From: Chionoecetes opilio
Taxonomy: Eukaryota > Arthropoda > Malacostraca > Decapoda > Majidae
Assembly (NCBI GenBank): GCA_016584305.1
Contig: JACEEZ010007115.1
Span: 199,101 to 263,100, forward strand
DNA length: 64,000 nucleotides
Reading direction: 5' to 3'
Shown here one piece after another: positions 1 to 11,360 of the stretch; the stretch's first letter is position 1, and each line of letters starts with the position of its first letter. The position numbers were made by a program, and so were the translations under genes. The notes beneath the pieces are model-generated. The model was given only the letters and a program-made list of their open reading frames with translations. It was not told the origin of the DNA and did no database searches.

Positions 1-561
1 ACCTAAATTTCATGAAAAATACATATTTTAAGCTCTTAATATTGTAAAATATAGTTGTGTAAAAGTGCTGAATAATGTCAAATTTCGACATTTTTTAGCC
101 TTTCAGAAATACATTAAAATACTTGAAAAAACGTTTTTTTTATGATTAAAATTAATACCTAAATTTCATGAAAAATACATATTTTAAGCTCATAATATTG
201 TAAAGTATAGTTGTGTAAAATTGCTTAATAATGTCAAATTTCGATATTTTTTAGCCTATCAAAAATATATTAAAAGACTAGAAAAAATGTTGTTTTTAAG
301 ATTAAAATTGATACCTAAACTTCATGACTTCATGAAAAATACATATTTTAAGCTCATAATATTGTAAAATATTGTTGTGTAAAAGTGCTGAATAATGTCG
401 AATTTCGACATTTTTTAGCCCTTCAAAAATACATTAAAATATTGAAAAAACGTTGTTTTTAAGATTAAAATTGATACCTAAATTTCATAAAAAATACATA
501 TTTTTAGTTATTAATTTTGTAAAATATAGTTGTAGCAAATATCAAAAGCGATTTAGCTACC
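1..561 (+). repeat. Arm A partial unit: X monomers cut by window start
   Basis: About three and a half X monomers, with the dyad aatgtcaaatttcgacatt near 75, 231 and 395, followed by the run into T. The interval 227-391 is 164 bp rather than 156 because a cttcatga stretch near 318-328 is duplicated. Confidence 0.9.
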
Positions 562-1705
562 GATATAAAGGAATATACTTCAATTTGTAGAAAAAAACAG
601 CTCTTCACTGATAACTAGCTAAGATCATTGAAAACACTACATTTTATGGGTTTATAGCAATGTGATAAGTAAAACTACTTGTATATATACAATAACGCTA
701 CAGTTTACAAGAAACTATGAAAAACGCATGCAATACACCGTTATATCACAATAAAAAAATTCTGACTTCTATTTTATAGCTTAATGTAATGTAAGCTACT
801 TATAGGTCCAAATTATTCTAAAAAAAGGATTGTATACTTCAATTTGTAGATAAACAGCTATATATCACCAATAACTAGTTAACATCATTGAAAAGAACAC
901 ATTTTGAGGGTATAAAGCATTATCGTAAGGTAAATTCCTTCTATTTATGATATAACACTACAATTTACAAGAAACTATGAAAAACACGTGTAATATACAA
1001 TTGTATCACAATATAGAGTCTCAAACTCCTATTATAAGCTTACAGTAGTTTAAAATAGCATTTTCTAACGAAAACAACTATAATACCACATTTTTAATTT
1101 CTCTATCAAAAAAAGGGCTGAATAATTTCAATTTTCGACATTTTTTTATCATTTAATATCTCATAATATTGTAAAATATAGTTCTGTATAACTGCTGAAT
1201 AATGCAAATTTCGCTATTTTTTAGCCTTTCAAAAATACATTAAAATACTTGAAAAAACGTTGTTTTTAACATTAAAATTGATACCTAAATTTCGTAAAAA
1301 ATACATATTTTTAGCTCATAATATTGTAAAATATAGTTGTGTAGAAGTGCATAATAATGGCAAATTTCAACATTTCTGAGCCTTTCAAAAATACATTAAA
1401 ACAATTGAAAAAACGTTGTTTTTAAAATTAAAATTGATACCTAAATTTCATGAAAAATTCATATTTTTAGCTCATAATATTCATATAATATAGTTGTGTA
1501 AAAGTGCTGAATAATGTCAAATTTCGACATTTTTTAGCACTTCAAAAATACATAAAAATACTTGAAAAAAACGTTGTTTTTATGATTAAAACTGAGACCT
1601 AAATTTCATAAAAAATACATATTTCTAGCTATTAATTTTGTAAAATATAGTTTTAGCAAATATCAAAAGCTATTTAGCTGTAAAGATATATATACTCTAT
1701 ATATA
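562..1705 (+). repeat. Arm A unit U1, 1144 bp, X about 3.4
   Basis: T-Y1-Y2 cassette, then one X monomer with an internal deletion (about 1125-1200, where the middle of the monomer is missing), then three full X copies starting near 1213, 1368 and 1527. An AT-rich insertion (about 1678-1704, tatactctatatata) lies in the T module before the next marker. Confidence 0.9.
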
Positions 1706-2900
1706 GATATAAAGGAATATACTTCAATTTGTAGAAAAAAACAGCTCTTCACTGATAACTAGCTAAAATCATTGAAAACACTACATTTTATGGGTTTATA
1801 GCAATATGATATGTAAAACTACTTGTATATATACAATAACGCTACAGTTTACATGAAACTATGAAAAACGCTTGCGATATACAGTTATATCACAATAAAT
1901 AACCTCTTACTCTTCTATTTTATAGCTTAATGTAATGTAAGCTACTTATAGGTGCAAATTATTCTAAAAAAAGGACTGTATACTTCAATTTGTAGAAAAA
2001 CAGCTATATATCACCAATAACTAGCTAAAATCATTGAAAAGAACACATTTTGAGGGTATAAAGCCTTATTGTAACTTAAATTCCTTCTATTAATGATATA
2101 ACACTACAATTTACAAGAGACTATGAAAAACACGTGTAACAAACAATTGTATCACAATATAGAGTCTCATACTCCTATAGCTTACAGTAGTATAAAATAG
2201 CATTTTCTAACGAAAACAACAATAATACCATATTTTTAATTTCTCTCTCAAAAAGAGGGCTGAATAATGTCAATTTTCGACATTTTTTAGCACTTCAAAA
2301 ATAAATTAAAACTGGAAAAAATGTTGTTTTTAAGATTAAAATGAATACCTAAATTTCATGACAAATACATATTTTAAGCTCCTAATATTGTAAAATATAG
2401 TTGTGTAAAAGTGCTGAATAGTGTCAAATTACGATTTTTTTTAGCCTTTCAAAAATTCATTAAAATTCTTAAAAAAAACGTTGTTTTTAAGATTAAAATT
2501 GATACCTAAATTTCATGAAAATACATATTTTAAGCTCATAATTTTGTAAAATATAGTTGTGTAAAAGTGCTTAATAATGTCAAATTTCGACATTTTTTAG
2601 CCTTTCCAAAATACATTAAAAGATTTGAAAAAATGTTGTTTTTAAGATTAAAATTGATACCTAAACTTCATGAAAAATATATATTTTAAGCTCATAATAT
2701 TATAAAATATTCTTGTGGAAAAGTGCTGAATAATGTCAAATTTCAACATTTTTTAGCCTTTCAAAAATACATTAAAATACTTGAAAAAACGTTGTTTTTA
2801 GGATTAAAATTGATACCTAAAATTCATAAAAAATACATATTTCTAGCTATTAATTTTGTAAAATATAGTTGTAGCAAATATCAAAAGCTATTTAGCTACC
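1706..2900 (+). repeat. Arm A unit U2, 1195 bp, four X
   Basis: One cassette plus four X copies starting near 2279, 2433, 2590 and 2748. The observed length matches 572 + 4 x 156 = 1196. Confidence 0.92.
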
Positions 2901-3929
2901 GATATAAAGGAATATACTTCAATTTGTAGAAAAAAACGGCTCTTCACTGATAACTAGCTAAAATCATTGAAAACACTACATTTTATGGGTTTATAGCAAT
3001 ATGATTAGTAAATCTACTTGAAAATATACAATAACGCTACAGTTTACAAGAAACTATGAAAAACGCTTGCAATATACCGTTATATCACAATAAATAACCT
3101 CTTACTCCTCTATTTTATAGCTTAATGTAACGTAAGTTACTTATAGGTGCAAATTATTCTAAAAAAAGGATTGTATAATTCAATTTGTAGAAAAACAGCT
3201 ATATATCAACGATAACTAGCTAAAATCATTGAATTTTTTTTTTTTTTTGAGGGTATAAAGCATTATCGTAAGGTAAATTCCTTCTATTTATGATATAACA
3301 CTACAATTTACAAGAGACTATGAAAATCACGTGTAATATACAATTGTATCACAATATAGAGTCTCAAACTCCTTTAAAATAGCATTTTCTAACGAAAACA
3401 ACTATAACTCCACATTTTGAATTTCTCTATAAAAAAAAACCTGAATAATGTCAATTTTCGACATTTTTTAGCCTTTCAAAAATACATTAAAACACTTGAA
3501 AAAACGTTGTTTTTAAGATTGAAATTGATACCTAAATTTCATGAAAAATACATATTCTATTCAGCTCATAAAATTGTAAAATATAATTGTGTAAAAGTGC
3601 TTAATAATGTCAATTTTTGACATTTTTTTTCCCTTCAAAAATACATTAAAACACTTGAAAAAACGTTGTTTTTAAGATTAAAATTAATATCTAAATTTCA
3701 TGAAAAATACATATTTTAAGCTCATAATATTGTAAAATATAGTTCGGTAAAAATTCTGAATAATGTCAAATTTCGACATTTTTTAGCCCTTCAAAAATAC
3801 ATTAAAATACTTGAAAAAATGTTGTTTTTAAGATTAAAATTGATACCTAAATTTCATGAAAATACATATTTTTAGCTCATAATATTGTAAAATATAGTTG
3901 TAGCAAATATCAAAAGCTATTTAGCTACC
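2901..3929 (+). repeat. Arm A unit U3, 1029 bp, three X
   Basis: Cassette plus X copies near 3460, 3618 and 3777. In Y2 a 15-T run (3234-3248) replaces the usual aagaacacatttt segment. Confidence 0.92.
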
Positions 3930-4972
3930 GATATAAAGGAATATACTTCAATTTGTTGAAAAAAACAACTTTTCACTGATAACTAGCTAAAATTATTGAA
4001 AACACTACATTTTATTGGTTTATAGCAATATGATAAGTAAAACTACTTGTATATATACAATAACGCTACAGTTTACAAGAAACTATGAAAAACGCTTGCA
4101 ATATACCGTTATATCACAATAAATAAACTCTTACTCTCCTATTTTATAGCTTAATACAATGTAAGCTCCTTATAGGTGAGATTATTCTAAAAAAAGGATT
4201 ATATACTTCAATTTGTAGAAAAACAGCTATATATCACCAATAACTAGCTAAAATCATTGAAAAGAACACATTTTGAGGATATAAAGCATTATCGTAAGGT
4301 AAATTCCTTCTATTTATGATATAACACTACAATTTACAAGAGACTATGAAAAACACGTGAATATACAATTGTATCACAATATAGAGTCTCAATCTCCTAT
4401 TATAAGCTTACATTAGTTTAAAAAAGCATTTTCTAACGAAAACAACTATAATACCACATTTTGAATTTCTCTATCAAAAAAAGGGCTGAATAATGTAAAT
4501 TTTCGACATTTTTTAGCCCTTCAAAAATACATAAAAACATTTGAAAAAACGTTGTTTTTAAGATTAAAATTGATACCTAAATTTCATGTAAAATACATAT
4601 TTTTAGCTCTTAATATTGTAACATATAGTTGTGTAAAAGTGCTTGATAATGTCAAAATCCGCATTTTTTAGCCCTTCAAAAATACATTAAAATACTTGAA
4701 AAAAAGTTGTTTTTTAAGATAATAATTGATACCTAAATTTCATGAAAAATACATGTTTTTAGCTCATAATATTGTAAAATATAGTTGTGTAAAAGTACTG
4801 AATAATATCAAATTTCGACATTTTTTAGCCCTTCAAAAATACATTAAAATAATTGAAAAAACGTTGTTTTTAAGATTAAAATTGATACCTAAATTTCATA
4901 AAAAATATATATTTTTAGCTATTAATTTTGTAAAATATAGTTGTAGCAAATATTAAAAACTATTTAGCTACC
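3930..4972 (+). repeat. Arm A unit U4, 1043 bp, three X
   Basis: Cassette plus X copies near 4506, 4660 and 4820; length as expected for three X monomers. Confidence 0.92.
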
Positions 4973-6006
4973 GATATAAAGGAATATACTTCAATTTGTA
5001 GAAAAAAACAGCTCTTCACTGATAACTAGCTAAAATCATTGAAAACACTACATTTTATGGGTTTATAGCAATATGATAAGTAAAACTACTTGTATATATA
5101 CAATAACGCTACAGTTTACAAGAACCTATGAAAAACGCTTGCAATATACCGTTATATCACAATAAATAACCTTTTACTCTTCTATTTTATAGCTTAATGT
5201 AATGTAAGCTACTTATCGGTGCAAATTATTCTAAAAAAAGGATTGTTACTTCAATTTTTTAGAAAACAGCTATATATCACCGTAACTAGCTAAAATCATT
5301 GAAAAAAACACAATAGAAGGGGATAAAGCATTATCGTAAGGTAAATTCTTACTATTTATGATATACACAACAATTTACAAGAGACTTGAAAAACACGTGT
5401 ATATACAATTGTATCCAATATAAGTCTCAAACTCCCTATTATAAGCTTACAGTACTTTAAAATAGCATTTTCTAACGTAAACAACTATAATACCACATTT
5501 TGAATTTCTCTATAAGAAAAAAACTGAATAATGTCAATTTTCGACATTTTTTAGCCTTTCAAAAATACATTAAAACACTTGAAAAAACGTTGTTATTAAG
5601 ATTAAAATTGTTACCTAAATTTCATGAAAAATACATATTTTAAGCTCATAATATTGTAAAATATATTGTGTAAAAGTGCTGAATAATGTCAAATTTCGAC
5701 ATTTTTTTGCCCTTCCAAAATACATTAAAATCCTTGAAAAAACGTTTTTAGGATTAAAACTGATACCTAAACTTCATGAAAAATACATATTTTAAGGTCA
5801 TAATATTGTAAAATATAGTTGTATAAAAGTGCTGAATAATGTCAAATTTCGACATTTTTTAGCCCTTCAAAAATACATTAAAATACTTGAAAAAACGTAG
5901 TTTTTAAGATTAAAATTGATACCTAAATTTCATAAAAAATACATATTTTTAGCTATTAATATTGTAAAATATAGTTGTAGCAAATATCAAAAGCGATTTA
6001 GCTAAT
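4973..6006 (+). repeat. Arm A unit U5, 1034 bp, three X
   Basis: Cassette plus X copies near 5539, 5699 and 5850. The Y2 part (about 5240-5460) has several single-base losses compared with other units. Confidence 0.92.
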
Positions 6007-6733
6007 GATATAAAGGAATATACTTCAATTTGTAGAAAAAAACAGCTCTTCACTGATAACTAGCTAAAATCATTGAAAACACTACATTTTATGGGTTTAT
6101 ACCAATGTGATAAGTAAAACTACTTGTATATAATAACGCTACAGTTTACAAGATATATGAAAAACGCTTGCAATATACCGTTATATCACAATAAATAACC
6201 TCTTACTCTTCTATTTTATTGCTTAATGCAATGTAAGCTACTTATAGGTGAAATTATTCTAAAAAAAGGAGTGTATATTTCAATTTGTAGAAAAACAGCA
6301 ATATAACACCGATAACAAGCTAAACTAATTGAAAAGAACACATTTTGAAGGTATAAAGCATTATCGTAACGTAAATTCCTCCTATTTATGATATAACGCA
6401 ACAATTTACAAGAGACTATGAAAAACACGTGTAATATACAATTGTATCACAATATAGAGTCTCAAACTCCTATTATAAGCTTACAGTACTTTAAAATAGC
6501 ATTTTCTAACGAAAACAAATATAATACTACATTTTGAAATTCTCTATAAAAAAAAAGGCTGAATAATGTCAATTTTCGACATTTTTTAGCCTTTAAAAAA
6601 TACATTAAAACACTTGAAAAAACGTTGTTTTTAAGATTAAAATTGATACCTAAATATCATAAAAAATACATATTTCTAGCTATTAATTTTGTAAAATATA
6701 GTTGTAGCAAATATCAAAAGCTATTTAGCCACA
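6007..6733 (+). repeat. Arm A unit U6, 727 bp, single X (minimal unit)
   Basis: Shortest unit: one cassette and one X copy near 6580. It fixes the cassette length at about 572 bp. Confidence 0.93.
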
Positions 6734-7780
6734 GATATAATGAAATATACTTCAATTTGAAGAAAAAAAAAACTCTTCACTGATAACTTGCTAAAATCAT
6801 TGAAAACACTACATTTTATGGGTTTATAGCAATATGAAAAGTAAAACTACTTGTATATATATACAATAACGCTACAGTTTACAGGAAACATCGAAAAACG
6901 CTTGCAATATACCGTTATATCACAATAAATAACTTCTTACTCTTCTATTTATTAGGTTAATGTAATGTAAGCTACTTATAGGTGCAATTTATTCTAAAAA
7001 AAGGATTGTATATTTGAAATTGTAGGAAAACAGCTATATATCACCGATAACTACCTAAACTCATTTAAAAGAACACATTTTGAGGATATAAAGCATTATC
7101 ATAAGTTAAATTCCTTCTATTTATGATATAACACTACATTATACAAGAAACTATGAAACACACGTGTAATATACAATTGTTTCACAATATTGAGTCTCAA
7201 ACTCCTATTATAAGCTTACAGTACTTTAAAATAGCATTTTCTAATGAAAACAACTATTTAACCACAATTTGAATTTCTCTATCAAAAAAAGGGCTGAATA
7301 ATGTCAATTTTCGACATTTTTTAGCCCCTCAAAAAAACATTAAAACACTTGAAAAAACGTTGCTTAAAAGATTAAAATTATTACCTAAATGTCATGATAT
7401 ATACATATTTTTAGCTCATAATATTGTAAAATATAGTTTTGTAAAAGTGCTTAATAATGTCCTATTTCGACATTTTTTAGCCTTTCAAAAATACATTAAA
7501 ATACTTGAAAAAACGTTGTTTTTAGGAATAAAATTGATACCTAGATTTCATGAAAAATACATATTTTTAGCTCATAATATTGTAAAATATAGTTGTGTAA
7601 AAGTGCTTAATAATGTCAAATTTCGACATTTTTTAGCCCTTCAAAAATACATTAAAACACTTGAAAAAATGTTGTTAATAAGATTAAAATTGATACCTAA
7701 ATTTAATGAAAAATACATATTTTTAGCTATCAATTTGTTAAAGTATAGTTGTAGCAAATATCAAAAGCTATCTAGCTACC
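6734..7780 (+). repeat. Arm A unit U7, 1047 bp, three X, arm-B-like subtype
   Basis: T begins acagatataatgaaatatac instead of ccgatataaaggaatatac, and the Y modules carry tctatttattagg and gtaggaaaac. These variants are otherwise typical of arm B. X copies begin near 7314, 7470 and 7627 and form the longest uninterrupted reading frame in the X family. Confidence 0.9.
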
Positions 7781-8673
7781 GATATAAAGGAATATACTTC
7801 AATTTGTGGAAAAAAACAGCTCTTCAATGATAATTAGCTAAAATCATTGAAAACACTACATTTTATGGGTTTATAGCAATGTGATAAGTAAAACTACTTG
7901 TATATATACAATAACGATACAGTTTACAAGAAACTATGAAAAAACACTTGCAATATACTGTTATATCACAATAAATAACCTCTTACTCTTCTATTTTATA
8001 GCTTAATGTAATGTAAGCTACTTATAGGTGCAAATTATTCTAAAAAAAGGATTGTATACTTCAATTTGTAGAAAAACAGCTATATATATCACCTAAAACT
8101 AGCTAAAATCATTGAAAAGAACACATTTTGAGGGTATAAAGCATTATAGTAGGGTAGATTCCTTCTATTTATGATATAACACTACAATTTACCAGGGAAG
8201 TATGAAAAACACGTTTAATATACAATTGTATCACAATATAGAGTCTCAAACTACTATTATAAGCTTACGGTAGTTTAAAACAGCATTTTCTAACGAAAAC
8301 AACTATAAAACCACATTTTGAATTTCTCTATCAAAAAAAGGGCTGAATAATGTCAATTTACGACATTTTTTAGCCATTCAAAAATATATTAAAACACTTG
8401 AAAAAACGTTATTTTTAGGATTAAAATTAATACCTAAATTTCATGAAAAATACATATTTTAAGCTCATAATATTGTAAAATATAGTTGTGTAAAAGTGCT
8501 GAATTATGTCAAATTTCGACATTTCTTAGCCCTTCAAGAATACATTAAAATACTTGAAAAAACGTTGTTTTTAAGATTAAAATTGATACCTAAATTTCGT
8601 AAAAAATACATATTTTTAGCTATTAATTTTTTTAAATATAGTTGTAGCAAATAACAAAAGCTATTTAGCTACC
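7781..8673 (+). repeat. Arm A unit U8, 893 bp, two X
   Basis: Cassette plus X copies near 8363 and 8520. Confidence 0.92.
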
Positions 8674-9562
8674 GATATAAAGGAATATACTTCAATTTGT
8701 AGAAAAAAACTGCTCTTTACTGATAATTAGCTAAAATCATTGAAAACACTACATTATATGGGTTAATAGCAATATGATAAGTAAAACTACTTGTATATAT
8801 ACAATAACGCTACAGTTTACAAGAAACTATGAAAAACGCTTGCAATGTACCGTTATATCACAATAAATAACCTCTTACTCTTCTATTTTATAGCTTAATG
8901 TAATGTAAGCTACTTATAGGTGCAAATTATTCTAAATAAAGGGTTGTATACATCAATTTGTAGAAAAACAGCTATATATCACTAATAACTAGCTAAAATC
9001 ATTGAAAAGAACACTTTTTGAGGGATAAAGCATTATTGTTAGGTAAATTCCTTCTATTTATGATATAACACTACAATTTACAGGAGACTGAAAAAACACG
9101 TGTAATATACAATTGTATCACAACATTGAGTCTCAAACTCCTATTGTAAGCTTACAGTACTTTAAAATAGCATTTTCTAACATAAACAACTATAATAGCA
9201 CATTTTGAATTTCTCTATCAAAAAAAGGGCTGAATAATGTCAATTTTCGACATTTTTAAGCCATTCAAAAATACATTAAAACATTTGAAAAAACGTTTTT
9301 TTTAAGATTAAAATTGATACCTAAATTTCATGAAATATACATATTTTAGAATCATAATAATGTAAAATATAGTTGTGTAAAAGTACTGAATAAAGTCAAA
9401 TTTTGACATTTTTTAGCCCTTCAAAAATATTTTAAAATACATGAAAAAAGCATTGTTTATAAGATTAAAATTGATACCTAAATTTCATAAAAAAATACGT
9501 ATTTTCAGCTATTAATTTTGTAAAATATAGTTGTAGCAAATATCAAAAGCTATTTAGCTACT
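8674..9562 (+). repeat. Arm A unit U9, 889 bp, two X
   Basis: Cassette plus X copies near 9250 and 9410; the second X has the variant dyad with ttttgacatt. Confidence 0.92.
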
Positions 9563-10448
9563 GATATAAAGGAATATACCTCAATTTGTAGAAAAAAACA
9601 GCTTTTCACTGATAATTAGCTAAAATCATTGAAAACACTACATTTTATGGGTTTATAGCAATATGATAAGTAAAACTACTTGTATATATACAATAACGCT
9701 ACACTTTACAAGAAACTATGAAAAACGCTTGCAATATACCGTTATATCACAATAAACAACCTCTTACTCCTCTATTTTATAGCTTAATGTAATGCAAGCT
9801 GATGTAGTGCAAATTATTCTAAAAAAAGGATTGTATACTTCAATTTGTAGAAAAACAGCTATATATCACTGATAACTAGCTAAAATCATTGAAAAAAACA
9901 CATTTTGAGGGTATAAAGCATTATCGTAAGGTAAATTCCTTCTATTTATGATATAACACTACAATTTACAAGAAACTATGAAAAACACGTGTAATATACA
10001 ATTGTATCAAAACAGAGAGTTCAAACTCCTATTATAAGCTTACAGTACTTTAAAATAGCATTTTCTAACGAAAACAACTACAATACCACATTTTGAATTT
10101 CTCTATCAGAAAAAAGCCTGAATAATGTCATTTTTCGACATTTTTTAGGCATTCAAAAATACATTAAAACACTTAAAAAACATTGTTCTTAAGATTAAAA
10201 TTGATACCTAAATTTCATGAAAAATGCATATTTTAAGCTCATAATATTGTAAGATATTGTTGTGTAAAAGTGCTGAATAGTGTCAAATTTCGACATTTTT
10301 TAGCCATTAAAAAATACATTAAAATATTTTATAATTTTTTTTTTTCTAGGAGTAAAATTGATACCTAAATGTCATGAAAAATACATATTTTTAGCTGTTA
10401 ATTTTGTATAATATAGTTGTAGCAAATATCAAAAGCTATTTAGCTACA
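9563..10448 (+). repeat. Arm A unit U10, 886 bp, two X
   Basis: Cassette plus X copies near 10139 and 10294. A T-rich disruption at about 10325-10345 interrupts the second X where the aaacgttgtttttaag box should be. Confidence 0.9.
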
Positions 10449-11360
10449 GATATAAAGAAATATACTTCAATTTGTAGAAAAAAAAACCTCTTCACTGATA
10501 ACTTGCTAAAATCATTGAAAACACTACATTTTATGTGTTTATAGCAATATGATAAGTAAAACTACTTGTATATATACAATAACGCAACATTTTACAAGAA
10601 ACATCGAAAAACGCTTGCAATATACCGTTATATCACAATAAATAACCTCCTACTCTTCTATTTATTTGCTTAATGTAATGTAAACCTTTTTTTAGAACAA
10701 TTTGCACCCATAAGTATAGGTGCATATTGTTCTAAAAATAGGATTGTATACTTGAATTTGTAGGAAAACAGCTATATATCACCAATAACTATCTAAAATC
10801 ATTGAAAAGAACACATTTTGAGGATATAAAGCATTATCATAAATTAAATTCCTTCTATTTATGATATAACACAACAATATACAAGCAACTATGAAAAACA
10901 CGTGTAATATACAATTGTATCACAATATAATCTCAAACTCCTATTATAAGCTTACAGTAGTATAGAATAGGAGTTTCTAACGAAATCAACTATAATACCA
11001 CATTTTTAATTTCTCTATCAAAAAAAGGGCTGAATAATGTCATTTTTCGACATTTTTTAGCACTTCAAAAATACATTAAAACACTTGAAAAAACGTTGTT
11101 TTTAAGATTAAAATGAATACCTAAATTTCATGAAATATACATATTTTAGACTCATAATAATGTAAAATATAGTTGTGTAAAAGTACTGAATAAATTCAAA
11201 TTTCGACATTTTTTAGCCCTTCAAAAATATTTTAAAATACCTGAAAAAAAATTGTTTTTAAGATTAAAATTGATACCTAAATTTCATGAAAAATACATAT
11301 TTTTAGCTGTTAATTTTGTAAAATATAGTTGTAGCAAATATCAAAAGCTATTTAGCTACC
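10449..11360 (+). repeat. Arm A unit U11, 912 bp, two X, arm-B-like subtype with hairpin
   Basis: T reads acagatataaagaaatatac and Y2 starts with gtaggaaaac, as in arm B. About 26 bp longer than other two-X units because of the inverted duplication at 10685-10742. X copies near 11050 and 11207. Confidence 0.9.
10685..10742. repeat. 58-nt inverted repeat (hairpin) at the Y1/Y2 joint
   Basis: Seen directly: 10685-10712 and 10715-10742 are reverse complements over 28 positions with three mismatches (pairs 109/118, 102/125 and 88/139 counted from 10600), separated by only two bases. The right arm is the normal satellite segment ending in ctaaaaataggattg; the left arm is the same segment in the opposite orientation and is absent from the other units. 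Inferred: a templated foldback event during replication. Confidence 0.92.

Noticed and set aside
562..1700. Tandem non-autonomous Helitron with internal repeats
   Set aside because: A constant cassette with variable internal 150-bp class repeats recalls such elements, but I found no convincing TC start, CTRR end with 3' hairpin, or isolated copy with flanks.
2723..2929. Short + strand reading frames in X monomers of arm A (also 3417-3620, 4726-4956, 12109-12387, 12571-12765, 18345-18551, 19228-19434)
   Set aside because: They are the same satellite frame recurring because the monomer is 156 bp. No initiation context, codon bias or known domain; composition is explained by AT-richness.
6216..6428. 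Frame of 70 codons on - across Y1/Y2
   Set aside because: Open in only one unit, closed in the homologous positions of other units.
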